A stretch of 54,765 nt of DNA from Streptomyces huasconensis (GTDB lineage Bacteria; Actinomycetota; Actinomycetes; Streptomycetales; Streptomycetaceae): the NCBI GenBank assembly GCA_004010275.1, contig RBWT01000030.1:1-54765 (forward strand), written 5' to 3'. A model generated the notes under the pieces. The model saw nothing but the letters and a program-made list of their open reading frames with translations. It was not told the DNA's origin and did no database searches. A program made the translations under genes and the position numbers. This document shows, in pieces, positions 1 to 8,836 of this stretch; the first letter of the stretch is position 1; the number at the start of each line of letters is the position of its first letter.

Positions 1-243
1 GCCGCCCCCCGACGACCCGAGTCGGCAGGCAGACGCACGCCGCCCCCGACGACCCGAGCCAGCAGACACACCCCGCCCCCTCCAGCGAGCCACGGCCGCG
101 GCGGTACCCCGCCGCCGTTACAGCGCGGCCCATCAGCAGGCACTATGGGCACAGAGCGGCACGCGCCACGGACCCGCAACGCGTTCGAAACCGCGTGGTG
201 GGATGCTCGTGTGCCCGAGGTGTCACATGGTGCGGGAGCAGGC

Positions 244-279
244 GGCCTGACCGGCAAGGATGGCCTGACCAGCAAGGAT
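244..279. repeat. 18-bp tandem duplication upstream of glnA2
   Basis: Two head-to-tail 18-bp units (244-261 and 262-279) differ at one base and end 15 bp before the glnA2 start. The stretch before it (1-243) holds no gene I can support. The repeat lies in the leader and could extend the glnA2 frame upstream, but GlnA2 homology begins only at 295. Confidence 0.6.
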
Positions 280-294
280 GGGTGGAAGCGGAAG

Positions 295-1656
295 ATGGAC
301 AAGCAGCAGGAATTCGTGCTCCGTACGTTGGAGGAGCGCGACATCCGGTTCGTACGCCTGTGGTTCACGGATGTCCTCGGCTTCCTGAAGTCGGTGGCCG
401 TGGCCCCGGCCGAGCTGGAGCAGGCCTTCGACGAGGGCATCGGCTTCGACGGCTCGGCGATCGAGGGCTTCGCCCGGGTGTACGAGTCGGACATGATCGC
501 CAAGCCGGACCCGTCGACGTTCCAGGTGCTGCCCTGGCGCGCGGAGGCCCCCGGCACCGCCCGCATGTTCTGCGACATCCTGATGCCGGACGGCTCCCCC
601 TCCTTCGCGGACCCGCGCTACGTACTGAAGCGCGCCCTCGCCAAGACCTCCGACCTCGGCTTCACCTTCTACACCCACCCCGAGATCGAGTTCTTCCTCC
701 TGAAGGACAAGCCGCTGGACGGCTCGCGGCCGACGCCCGCCGACAACTCCGGCTACTTCGACCACACCCCGCAGAACGTGGGCATGGACTTCCGCCGCCA
801 GGCCATCACGATGCTCGAATCGATGGGCATCTCGGTCGAGTTCAGCCACCACGAGGGCGCGCCGGGCCAGCAGGAGATCGACCTGCGGTACGCGGACGCG
901 CTCTCCACGGCCGACAACATCATGACGTTCCGCCTGGTCATGAAGCAGGTCGCGCTGGAGCAGGGCGTGCAGGCCACCTTCATGCCGAAGCCGTTCTCCG
1001 AGCACCCCGGCAGCGGCATGCACACGCATCTGTCCCTCTTCGAGGGCGACCGCAACGCCTTCTACGAGTCCGGTGCCGAGTACCAGCTCTCCAAGGTCGG
1101 CCGCTCCTTCATCGCGGGCCTGCTGCGGCACGCCGCCGAGATCTCCGCCGTCACCAACCAGTGGGTGAACTCCTACAAGCGCATCTGGGGCGGCTCCGAG
1201 CGCACGGCGGGCGCGGGCGGCGAGGCGCCCTCGTACATCTGCTGGGGCCACAACAACCGTTCCGCGCTGATCCGCGTGCCGATGTACAAGCCGGGCAAGA
1301 CCGGCTCGGCGCGCGTCGAGGTCCGCTCGATCGACTCGGGCGCCAACCCCTACCTGACCTACGCGGTGCTGCTCGCCGCCGGGCTCAAGGGCATCGAGGA
1401 GGGGTACGAACTCCCGCCGGGCGCCGACGACGACGTATGGGCGCTCTCCGACGCCGAGCGCCGCGCGATGGGCATCGAGCCGCTGCCGCAGAACCTGGGC
1501 GAGGCGATCGCGCTCATGGAGAAGTCGGAGCTGGTCGCCGAGACGCTGGGCGAGCACGTGTACGACTTCTTCCTGCGCAACAAGAAGCAGGAGTGGGAGG
1601 AGTACCGCAGCGAGGTCACGGCCTTCGAACTGCGGAAGAACCTGCCGGTGCTGTAG
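295..1656 (+). CDS. glnA2: GlnA2, glutamine synthetase-like gamma-glutamylpolyamine synthetase
   Basis: A 453-residue GSI-fold enzyme. The start ATG at 295 is preceded by a GGAAG-like ribosome site and matches the N-terminus MDKQQEFVLRTLEERDIRF of the S. coelicolor SCO2241 family. An upstream in-frame ATG at 145 would add 50 unconserved residues. The N-terminal beta-grasp domain carries DGSAIEGFARV. The catalytic domain shows the ATP/glutamate motifs FMPKPF, GSGMHTHLSL and NNRSALIRVP. The S. coelicolor orthologue has been shown to glutamylate polyamines rather than make glutamine. Where GlnA has the adenylylation site KDLYEL, this protein has DDDVWALS, so it lacks the target tyrosine of GlnE. 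The frame is intact. Confidence 0.93.
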   Translation: MDKQQEFVLRTLEERDIRFVRLWFTDVLGFLKSVAVAPAELEQAFDEGIGFDGSAIEGFARVYESDMIAKPDPSTFQVLPWRAEAPGTARMFCDILMPDGSPSFADPRYVLKRALAKTSDLGFTFYTHPEIEFFLLKDKPLDGSRPTPADNSGYFDHTPQNVGMDFRRQAITMLESMGISVEFSHHEGAPGQQEIDLRYADALSTADNIMTFRLVMKQVALEQGVQATFMPKPFSEHPGSGMHTHLSLFEGDRNAFYESGAEYQLSKVGRSFIAGLLRHAAEISAVTNQWVNSYKRIWGGSERTAGAGGEAPSYICWGHNNRSALIRVPMYKPGKTGSARVEVRSIDSGANPYLTYAVLLAAGLKGIEEGYELPPGADDDVWALSDAERRAMGIEPLPQNLGEAIALMEKSELVAETLGEHVYDFFLRNKKQEWEEYRSEVTAFELRKNLPVL

Positions 1657-1961
1657 GAGGACCGGGCTGTCTGGGCTATGCGGGCTGTGCGGGAGGCCTC
1701 TTCCGGGAGGTTCCCGAGCGGAGTACCAATTTTTCTGGTCAGCGTGGGCGTGAGTGCATCAACGCGGTACTGGACGCCACTGAGCCGCGTGGCGGTCGCG
1801 TGAATGGGGCGGCGCTGCATCAACCCCGCGAGGGCTTCGGGACGCGGTGCCACCATGTTGCCGAGTTGCCGACGGGCGCTCGTTCGTCGACGCCCCGTCG
1901 GACAACAGTCCGTGGCTGAGCCGGGTGGGACACCCGGCCCTTCGAGATCCAGAGGTACCCC
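1657..1961. other. Intergenic gap with no gene
   Basis: About 305 bp between glnA2 and the small membrane protein. No frame shows protein-like composition. It probably contains the glnA2 terminator and the promoter of the next pair. A purine-rich AGAGG at 1951-1955 serves as ribosome site for the gene at 1962. Confidence 0.5.
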
Positions 1962-2177
1962 ATGCACTCACACCGGCGTACGGCGTGCATCGCGCCCAAA
2001 CCCTCCGTCAGTCTGGACGGCAAGCAGACCGTCATCGTCGTCGTGGTCCTGGTCCTGGGCGTCGCACTGGCCGTCACCGGAATGCCCGTCATCGTGGTGG
2101 CGGAGGTCCTGGCGACGTGCGGCCTGATCGGTGCCCACCTGGCGCGACGCGCTCCGGTCACGGCCGAAGCGCGGTGA
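1962..2177 (+). CDS. Small membrane protein, unknown function
   Basis: A 71-residue protein. After about 20 polar residues it has two closely spaced hydrophobic segments (about residues 23-40 and 42-62), so a helical hairpin in the membrane is expected. AGAGG lies 6 bp ahead of the ATG. The next gene, an XRE regulator, starts 12 bp after its stop, which suggests one transcript. I recognise no family. It may be a membrane partner of the regulator, but nothing in the sequence proves this. Confidence 0.65.
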   Translation: MHSHRRTACIAPKPSVSLDGKQTVIVVVVLVLGVALAVTGMPVIVVAEVLATCGLIGAHLARRAPVTAEAR

Positions 2178-2189
2178 CCCAGACCGGCC

Positions 2190-3263
2190 ATGGCACGCCC
2201 AGAGCGCTCGATTCCCGCCTGCGACCCGGACCTGGAGCGGCTCGCGGAGTGGCTGCGCAGGCGCCGCCGGGCGGCGGGCCTGACCCACCGGGAGATGGCG
2301 GAGACGTCCGGGCACGCCTTCTCCGCCACCACCTTCTCCCGCGCCGCGAGCGGGTACCGCATTCCCCGCCTGCCGGTCGTGGAGGCGTACGCCCGCGCCT
2401 GCGGAGCCCCGGTCGCCGAGGCGCGGCGGCTGTGGCAGGCCGCTCGCTATGCCGAGCACCGGCGGAGGAACCCCGGGGCCGGTGTGCCCGAGCCGGACCG
2501 GGTGTACGACCGTGAGGGGCTGGCCCAGGAGTTGCGGAAGCTCTACCACAAGGCGGGCGCGATGCCCGTCGACGAGATGGAACGCCGGGCCGGCCGCCAC
2601 GGGGAGCTGCCGCACAGCACGGTGCTGCGGATGCTGGCGGGCAAGTCCGTGCTCGGCCTCGCACAGCTCATGGCCTTCCTGCGGGTGTGCGAGGTGACCG
2701 ACGGCGTCGAGGTGCGGCGGTGGTGTGCCGCATGGGAGCGTGCCCGGCGCCGTCAGGAGGTGGAGCGCCAGGCGAACCGGCTGGCCCGTGTGCACGAGGC
2801 GTCGGCGCGCAGCCGTCGAAGCGTCCGCGACAACAACGCGTCCGCCGCCCCCGGTGCGTCCCGCGACCCACCCCCGATTCCACCCTTACCCTCACGCCGC
2901 TCTCGCGGGGTCCTGGAAGCAGCGCACGGGAGCCTCGTAAGGCCTCGGGGAGCGCGCGTGCCGATCACGCAAGCACGAAAACGCCGCGGCGCGTCTGCCG
3001 GGTCAGTGAGCAGACGCGCCCCCGGCCTCTTCTCCGGTTCTCGCGCGCGCTACGACGCGTCGACGATCGCCTCCCGCAGCGGCGTGGTCGCGCGCACCCG
3101 GTACTCCTGGATCGCCCAGCCGTTGCCGTCGGGGTCCTTGAAGTACATGAACGTGCCGCCGTCCTGCGGCGCGTGCTGCACCGGCTCGGAGACGTCCAGG
3201 CCGCGCGCGGTCAGCTCCGCGTGGGCTGCCTTCGCGTCGGCCACGCACAGCTGGAGCCCCTGA
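2190..3263 (+). CDS. XRE-family helix-turn-helix regulator
   Basis: The N-terminal about 75 residues form a helix-turn-helix of the XRE type (LAEWLRRRRRAAGLTHREMA, then SATTFSRAASG). A second helical region around residues 105-190 includes HSTVLRMLAGKSVLGLAQLM, as in many Streptomyces XRE proteins with two DNA-binding-like regions. The frame stays open to 3263, but the last about 140 residues are low-complexity Arg/Pro/Ser and run 214 bp into the convergent VOC gene. A terminator hairpin lies at 2988-3020 and another frame stops at 2940, so the true end is probably near 2940 and a base may be wrong near 2850-2930. It is probably co-transcribed with the membrane protein at 1962. Confidence 0.75.
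   Translation: MARPERSIPACDPDLERLAEWLRRRRRAAGLTHREMAETSGHAFSATTFSRAASGYRIPRLPVVEAYARACGAPVAEARRLWQAARYAEHRRRNPGAGVPEPDRVYDREGLAQELRKLYHKAGAMPVDEMERRAGRHGELPHSTVLRMLAGKSVLGLAQLMAFLRVCEVTDGVEVRRWCAAWERARRRQEVERQANRLARVHEASARSRRSVRDNNASAAPGASRDPPPIPPLPSRRSRGVLEAAHGSLVRPRGARVPITQARKRRGASAGSVSRRAPGLFSGSRARYDASTIASRSGVVARTRYSWIAQPLPSGSLKYMNVPPSCGACCTGSETSRPRAVSSAWAAFASATHSWSP
2988..3020. terminator. Bidirectional terminator hairpin
   Basis: Perfect 11-bp arms GGCGCGTCTGC (2988-2998) and GCAGACGCGCC (3010-3020) with an 11-nt loop, placed between the convergent XRE and VOC genes. There is no U-tract, which is usual in Streptomyces. Confidence 0.7.
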
Positions 3264-3484
3264 TAGGAGCCCGCGGCGGGCGTCGGGCCGTCCATCGTGT
3301 CCCAGAGGGTGTCGGAGAGCGCGATGGAGCAGCCCGAACCGGGCGGCGTCAGCTGGACGATGCGCAGGCCCGGCATCACCTCGGCGTCGATGTCCACGTG
3401 GAAGCCGAGCTTGTCGCGGTAGAAGTCTCTCGACCGGTCGATGTCGCTCACGGGCAGCGGGATCACTTCGAGTGTGTATTCCAT
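3050..3484 (-). CDS. VOC (glyoxalase/bleomycin-resistance fold) family protein
   Basis: A 144-residue protein of typical VOC length. It shows the two beta-alpha-beta-beta-beta modules: IPLPVSDIDRSRDFYRDKLG at the N-terminus and FMYFKDPDGNGWAIQEY near the C-terminus, the usual metal-binding strand ending in a D-P-[DE]-G-N-x-W motif. VOC proteins bind metals and small substrates; the exact reaction cannot be read from sequence. The gene is convergent with the XRE gene, and its start lies about 100 bp from glnE, transcribed the other way, so the two may share a promoter region. Confidence 0.85.
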   Translation of the reverse strand: MEYTLEVIPLPVSDIDRSRDFYRDKLGFHVDIDAEVMPGLRIVQLTPPGSGCSIALSDTLWDTMDGPTPAAGSYQGLQLCVADAKAAHAELTARGLDVSEPVQHAPQDGGTFMYFKDPDGNGWAIQEYRVRATTPLREAIVDAS

Positions 3485-3582
3485 GCCCGGCAGTACATCA
3501 GGCGCGGCGGGCCCACGGGGCGGAACGCGGTGGAGAGGCCGTAGGCTCGGGCCCAGGAGTGATCGAACGGAGGCGCGAGACC

Positions 3583-6500
3583 ATGACGCTGCCGCAAGGC
3601 CGCAGAAGCAGTACGTTCACGCGGCTGCTGCGGCACGGTTTCACCGACCCGTCCGCGGCGGAGCGGCTCCTGGAAGCCCCGGAGCTGACCGCCGTCCGCT
3701 CCGACCCGCTGCTCCTGGACGCGCTGGGCGCCACCGCCGACCCCGAGCTGGCGCTGCTCGGCCTCGTCCGGCTCGTGGAGGCGCAGGAGGACGAGGCGGG
3801 CGGCGCGAACTGCTCGACACCCTCGTCACCGCCAAGCCGCTGCGCGACCGCCTGCTCGGGGTGATGGGCGCCTCCGAGGCCCTCGCCGACCACCTCGCCC
3901 GCCACCCCCGCGACTGGCGGGCGCTGGCCACGTACGAATCGGCCGACCTGCACCCCGGCGTCGCGGACTTCGAGCGCGGCCTCGCCGACGCCACCGACCC
4001 CGTCTCGCTGCGCGTCGCCTACCGCCGCTGCCTGCTCGCCATCGCGGCCCGTGACGTGTGCGGCACCACCGACGTGGCCGAGGCGGCGGCCGAGCTGGCG
4101 GACCTCGCGACGGCGACGCTGCGCGCGGCGCTCGCGATGGCCTGCGCGGCGGCTCCCGGTGACGCCGCGCAGTGCCGGCTCGCGGTCATCGCGATGGGAA
4201 AGTGCGGCGGCCACGAGCTGAACTACGTCTCCGACGTCGACGTCATCTTCGTCGCCGAGCCCGCTGAAGGCGGGGCGAGCGCGGCAGGCGCCGACGAGGG
4301 CAAGGCGCTGCGCGCCGCGACCCGGCTCGCCTCGCACATGATGCGGATCTGCTCCGAGACGAACGTCGAGGGCACCATCTGGCCCGTCGACGCCAATCTC
4401 CGCCCCGAGGGCAGGAACGGCCCGCTGGTGCGGACCCTCTCCAGCCACCTCGCCTACTACCAGCGCTGGGCGAAGACATGGGAGTTCCAGGCGCTGCTCA
4501 AGGCCCGCCCCGTCGCGGGCGACCTGGCACTCGGCGAGGAGTACGTCGCCACGCTCGCGCCGCTGGTCTGGCACGCCGCCGAGCGCGAGAACTTCGTGGC
4601 GGACGTGCAGAAGATGCGCCGCAGGGTCGTCGAGAACATCCCGGCGGGGGAGGTGGAGCGGGAGCTGAAGCTCGGGCCCGGCGGGCTGCGGGACGTCGAA
4701 TTCGCCGTACAGATGCTCCAGTTGGTGCACGGGCGCAGCGACGCTTCGATCCGCAGCGGGTCCACGCTCGCCGCCCTGGACGCGCTCGGCGCGGGCGGCT
4801 ACGTCGGCCGGGTGGACGCCGCCCAGCTGGACGACGCGTACCGCTTCCTGCGCTCCCTGGAACACCGCATCCAGCTGTACAAGCTGCGCCGCACGCACCT
4901 GGTGCCCGAGGACGACGCGGACCTGCGGCGCATCGGCCGCTCCCTCGGGATGCGCACGGAGCCGATCACCGAGCTGCACCGCGCCTGGAAGCGGCACACC
5001 TCCGTCGTACGCCGCCTGCACGAGAAGCTGTTCTACCGCCCGCTGCTCGACGCGGTCGCCCAACTCGCCCCCGGCGAGGCGCGGCTGAGCACGGAGGCGG
5101 CCCGCGAGCGGCTCGTCGCGCTCGGCTACGCGGACCCGAGCGGCGCCCTGCGCCACCTGGAGGCGCTCGCCTCGGGCGTCTCCCGCAAGGCGGCCATCCA
5201 GCGCACGCTGCTGCCTCGTCCTCCTCGGCTGGTTCGCGGACTCCGCCGACCCCGACGCCGGCCTGCTCAACTTCCGTCAGGTCTCCGACGCGCTCGGCAA
5301 GACCCCCTGGTAGCACCTGCGGCTGCTGCGCGACGAGGGGGCCGCGGCCGAGAACCTCGCCCGCGTCCTCTCCGCCGGCCGCCTCGCCCCCGACCTCCTC
5401 CTGCGCGCCCCCGAGGCGGTCGCCCTCCTCGGCGACGAACGCGGTCTCGTGCCGCGCGCCGCGCCACCTGGAGCAGGAGATCCTGGCGGCGGTGCGCCGC
5501 GCCGACGGCGCCGAGCAGGCCGTGACGGCGGCGCGCGGGGTGCGGCGCCGCGAGCTGTTCCGTACCGCCGCGGGGGACATCATCGGCTCGTACGGCACGG
5601 AGGACAGCCCCGCCGAGGCCGACCCCGGCGCGCTGGTGGACCGGGTGGGCGACGCGATCTCCGACCTGACCGCCGCCACCATCGCGGGCACCCTGCGCGC
5701 GGTCGTCCGCGAGGGCTGGGGCGACATGCTCCCCACCCGTTTCGCGGTCATCGGCATGGGCCGTTTCGGCGGCCACGAACTGGCCTACGGCTCGGACGCG
5801 GACGTCCTGTTCGTGCACGAGCGCGCGAGGGCGCCGACGAGCAGGAGGCGGCGAAGGCGGCGGCGAAGGTGGTAGCGGAGATGCGGCGCCTGCTGCAACT
5901 GCCCTCCTCCGACCCGCCGTTGGCGATCGACCCGACTGCGCCCGGAGGGCAGGAGCGGCCCGCTGGTGCGCACGCTGGGCTCGTACGAGGCCTACTACCG
6001 CCGCTGGTCCCTCGTATGGGAGTCCCAGGCGCTGCTGCGCGCCGAACCGGTCGCGGGCGACGAGGAGCTGGGCCGCGCCTTCATCGACCTGATCTCCCCG
6101 CTGCGCTACCCCGCGGAGGGCCTCGGCGAGGACGCGGTCCGCGAGATCCGCCGCCTGAAGGCCCGCATGGAGGCGGAGCGGATGCCGCGCGGCGCCGATC
6201 CGACGCTCCACACCAAGCTGGGCCGCGCGCGGCCTCTCCGACGTCGAGTGGACCGTCCAGCTCCTCCAGTTGCGCCACGGCTGGGCCGAACCCGGCCTGC
6301 GCACGACCCGCACCCGCGAGGCCCTGGCCGCCGCCTGCGCCGCGGGCCTCATCCCGGCCCAGGACGCGGCGACCCTGGACGACGGCTGGGTCCTCGCGAC
6401 CCGCGTACGCAACGCGGTGATGCTTGTACGCGGCAGGGCGGGCGACACGTTTCCCTCCGGGGGGCGGGAGCTGGCGGCGGTGGGCCGGTACTTGGGCTAC

Positions 6501-6593
6501 GACGCGGGTCACGTCGGCGACATGCTGGACGACTACCGGAGGATCACGAGGCGGGCGCGGGCCGTGGTGGAGGAGAGGTTCTACGGGGCGTAG
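3583..6593 (+). CDS. glnE: GlnE, bifunctional glutamine synthetase adenylyltransferase/deadenylase (frame broken as sequenced)
   Basis: About 1,000 residues, the usual GlnE length. Two nucleotidyltransferase halves are clear: [20 protein letters not shown] (from about 4190) and [20 protein letters not shown] (from about 5754), each followed by a GlnD/UTase-like helical region ([34 protein letters not shown]). It adenylylates and deadenylylates GlnA at its conserved tyrosine. The start ATG has GGAGG 9 bp upstream. The frame breaks near 3806, 5210, 5456, 5826, 5935 and 6230, and there is an in-frame TAG near 5311-5313 where homologues read WYLRLL. So many lesions in a conserved core gene point to sequence error rather than true decay, but decay is not excluded. 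Confidence 0.9.
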
Positions 6594-6690
6594 CGGCGCT
6601 GCGCTGCGCGGGCGGGGGGTGGGTCACCTGCCCCTGTGGCGGGCCCCCGCCTGGGCGTCTGCCGGGTGCGGTGTGTCGGCGGGTGCGGGT

Positions 6691-6735
6691 TGGTTGTGGT
6701 TGCTCGCGCAGTTCCCCGCGCCCCTGACGGGGCGC
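6691..6735. repeat. Dispersed intergenic repeat, copy 1
   Basis: Contains the core GCGCAGTTCCCCGCGCCCC followed by TGACGGGGCGC. The end of the core, GCGCCCC-tgac-GGGGCGC, can form a 7-bp hairpin. The same core recurs at 6774 and, reverse-complemented, at 13841 and 13964. Sits downstream of glnE. Confidence 0.75.
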
Positions 6736-6773
6736 TGGTCGCCTCCGCCTGCGTGTCTGCCGGGTGCGGGGCG

Positions 6774-6815
6774 GACGTGGTTGCTCGCGCAGTTCCCCGC
6801 GCCCTGACGGGGCGC
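6774..6815. repeat. Dispersed intergenic repeat, copy 2
   Basis: Second direct copy of the element at 6691, separated by about 40 bp that also share the G-rich CTGCCGGGTGCGG spacer. One C is missing from the hairpin arm relative to copy 1. Confidence 0.7.
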
Positions 6816-6828
6816 AGCCTTCGGGGCG

Positions 6829-7680
6829 CTACACCTTGAGCGGTAGCGTGTCCACGTCACGCGGCAGCCCGTGCGGCAGTGCTCCGTACCAGAGGCGGGT
6901 GACCGTGAGGCCGAAGGTCAGGCAGAGCAGGCCGCCCACCGCGTCCAGCCAGAAGTGGTTGGCCGTTGCCACGATCACCACGAGCGTGGTCGCGGGGTAG
7001 AGCAGGCCCAGCACCTTGGCCCACGGCACCGAGGCCAGGGCGAAGATCGTCAGGCCGCACCACAGGGACCAGCCGATGTGCATCGACGGCATCGCCGCGT
7101 ACTGGTTCGACATGTTCTTCAGGTCACCGGAGGCCATGGAGCCCCAGGTGTGGTGGACCAGGACCGTGTCGATGAAGGTGGTGCCGTTCATCAGGCGGGG
7201 CGGCGCCAGGGGGTACAGGTAGTAGCCGACCAGGGCCACCGCCGTCGTCGCGAAGAGGACCAGCCGCGTGGCCGCGTACCGCCCGGGATGGCAGCGGAAC
7301 AGCCACACCAGGACGCCGAGCGTCACCACGAAATGCAGCGTCGCGTAGTAATAGTTCATGCCGACGATGAGCCAGGTCACCGAGTCCACGGCGTGGTTGA
7401 CGCCCCGCTCGACGGCTATCCCGAGATCCTGCTCGACGCGCCAGATCCAGTCGGCGTTGCGCAGCGCCTGCGCCTTCTGCTCCGGGACGGCGTTGCGGAT
7501 CAGGGAGTACGTCCAGTAACTCACCGCGATCAGCAGGATCTCGAACCACAGCCGGGGGCGACGCGGGGTCCGCAGGCGGCGCAGGAGATTCCGCCCATTG
7601 CGGTCGTCCTCCTCGCCCGCGATGGGTGAAGCGGTGGGCGCCTGCCGGCCCTCAAGTGTTGTCACGGTCGTCTCACCCAT
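6829..7680 (-). CDS. PAP2-superfamily integral membrane phosphatase/transferase
   Basis: About 283 residues with some six hydrophobic segments. PAP2 signature pieces are AMPSMHIGWSL and TANHFWLDAVGG, the second and third phosphatase motifs with their histidines. This places it in the membrane lipid-phosphate phosphatase/inositolphosphotransferase-like group; the substrate is unknown. The first about 45 residues are cytosolic and charged. ATG at 7680 is chosen; a GTG at 7686 would add two residues. It lies between glnE and malR and is not obviously part of either system. Confidence 0.8.
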   Translation of the reverse strand: MGETTVTTLEGRQAPTASPIAGEEDDRNGRNLLRRLRTPRRPRLWFEILLIAVSYWTYSLIRNAVPEQKAQALRNADWIWRVEQDLGIAVERGVNHAVDSVTWLIVGMNYYYATLHFVVTLGVLVWLFRCHPGRYAATRLVLFATTAVALVGYYLYPLAPPRLMNGTTFIDTVLVHHTWGSMASGDLKNMSNQYAAMPSMHIGWSLWCGLTIFALASVPWAKVLGLLYPATTLVVIVATANHFWLDAVGGLLCLTFGLTVTRLWYGALPHGLPRDVDTLPLKV

Positions 7681-7785
7681 AGGCACAGAGTCTGCCAGAT
7701 CCCCGTCCTCCGACCGATCATCCCCTGGTCGGGTCCGGACCGCATTCTCTCCGTCGGAAGTACGAGGCCACGGCCCCCAGGGCCC

Positions 7786-8835
7786 CTAGGGGCGCCTGGG
7801 CGCAGAAGCGGTTGAACCGCGAACCACCAGCTCCGGCATGAAGACGAACTCGCTGTGCGGGGCGGGGGTCCCGCCGATCTCCTCCAGGAGTGTACGCACC
7901 GCCGCCTGCCCCATCGCCGGCACCGGCTTGCGCACCGTGGTCAGCGGTGGATCGGTGAACGCGATCAGCGGCGAGTCGTCGAAGCCGACCACCGAGACGT
8001 CGTCCGGCACCTCCAGGCCGCGCTGGCGGGCCGCCCGTATCGCGCCGAGCGCCATCATGTCGCTGGCGCACGCGATGGCCGTGCAGCCGCGGTCCATCAG
8101 CGCCGCGGCCGCCGCCTGGCCGCCCTCCAGGGTGTAGAGGGAGTGCTGGATGAGGTCGGCCTCGATCTCCTCCGGTGCCAGGTGCAGCTGGTCCTGCATC
8201 GTGCGGACGAAGCCCTCGATCTTCCGCTGGACCGGCACGAACCGCTTGGGACCCAGCGCCAGCCCTACGCGCGTATGGCCGAGGGAGACCAGATGCGTGA
8301 CCGCCAGGCGCATCGCCGCGCGGTCGTCCGGGGAGATGAACGGCGCCTGCACCTTGGGCGAGAAACCGTCCACCAGGACGAACGGCACGCCCTGCGCCCG
8401 CAGCTGCTCATAGCGCTGCATGTCGGCCGAGGTGTCCGCGTGCAGCCCCGAGACGAAGATGATGCCCGCCACCCCGCGGTCGACCAGCATCTCGGTCAGC
8501 TCGTCCTCGGTGGAGCCGCCGGGCGTCTGGGTGGCGAGGACCGGCGTATACCCTTGCCGGGTAAGGGCCTGCCCGATGACCTGGGCGAGCGCGGGGAATA
8601 TGGGGTTCTCCAGCTCCGGCGTGATCAGCCCGACCAGGCCCGCGCTGCGCTGCCGCAGCCGCACCGGGCGTTCGTACCCCAGTACGTCGAGTGCGGCGAG
8701 CACGGACTGACGGGTGGCCGCCGCGACGCCCGGCTTGCCGTTGAGCACGCGGCTTACTGTCGCTTCGCTGACCCCCGCCTGGGCTGCGATGTCGGCTAGC
8801 CGTGCGGTCACAGGATTGGACTGTACCGGTCGCAT
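7786..8835 (-). CDS. malR: MalR, LacI-family repressor of maltodextrin utilisation
   Basis: A 349-residue LacI/GalR protein. The N-terminal helix-turn-helix and hinge read TARLADIAAQAGVSEATVSR then VLNG, followed by a periplasmic-binding-protein-like effector domain (GLITPELENPIFPAL; VVGFDDSPLIAFTDPPLTTV). The start ATG is at 8835, immediately after the aglA stop (8837), so it appears to be the last gene of the malEFG-aglA unit. Known Streptomyces MalR/Reg1 represses malE and amylolytic genes through CTTGCAA-type sites; such sites are visible at 13763-13826 and 14095-14117. Confidence 0.88.
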   Translation of the reverse strand: MRPVQSNPVTARLADIAAQAGVSEATVSRVLNGKPGVAAATRQSVLAALDVLGYERPVRLRQRSAGLVGLITPELENPIFPALAQVIGQALTRQGYTPVLATQTPGGSTEDELTEMLVDRGVAGIIFVSGLHADTSADMQRYEQLRAQGVPFVLVDGFSPKVQAPFISPDDRAAMRLAVTHLVSLGHTRVGLALGPKRFVPVQRKIEGFVRTMQDQLHLAPEEIEADLIQHSLYTLEGGQAAAAALMDRGCTAIACASDMMALGAIRAARQRGLEVPDDVSVVGFDDSPLIAFTDPPLTTVRKPVPAMGQAAVRTLLEEIGGTPAPHSEFVFMPELVVRGSTASAPRRP

Positions 8836-8836
8836 C

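Noticed and set aside
3498..5270. 590-residue minus-strand frame across glnE
   Set aside because: Same shadow effect; the plus strand holds the GlnE nucleotidyltransferase motifs.
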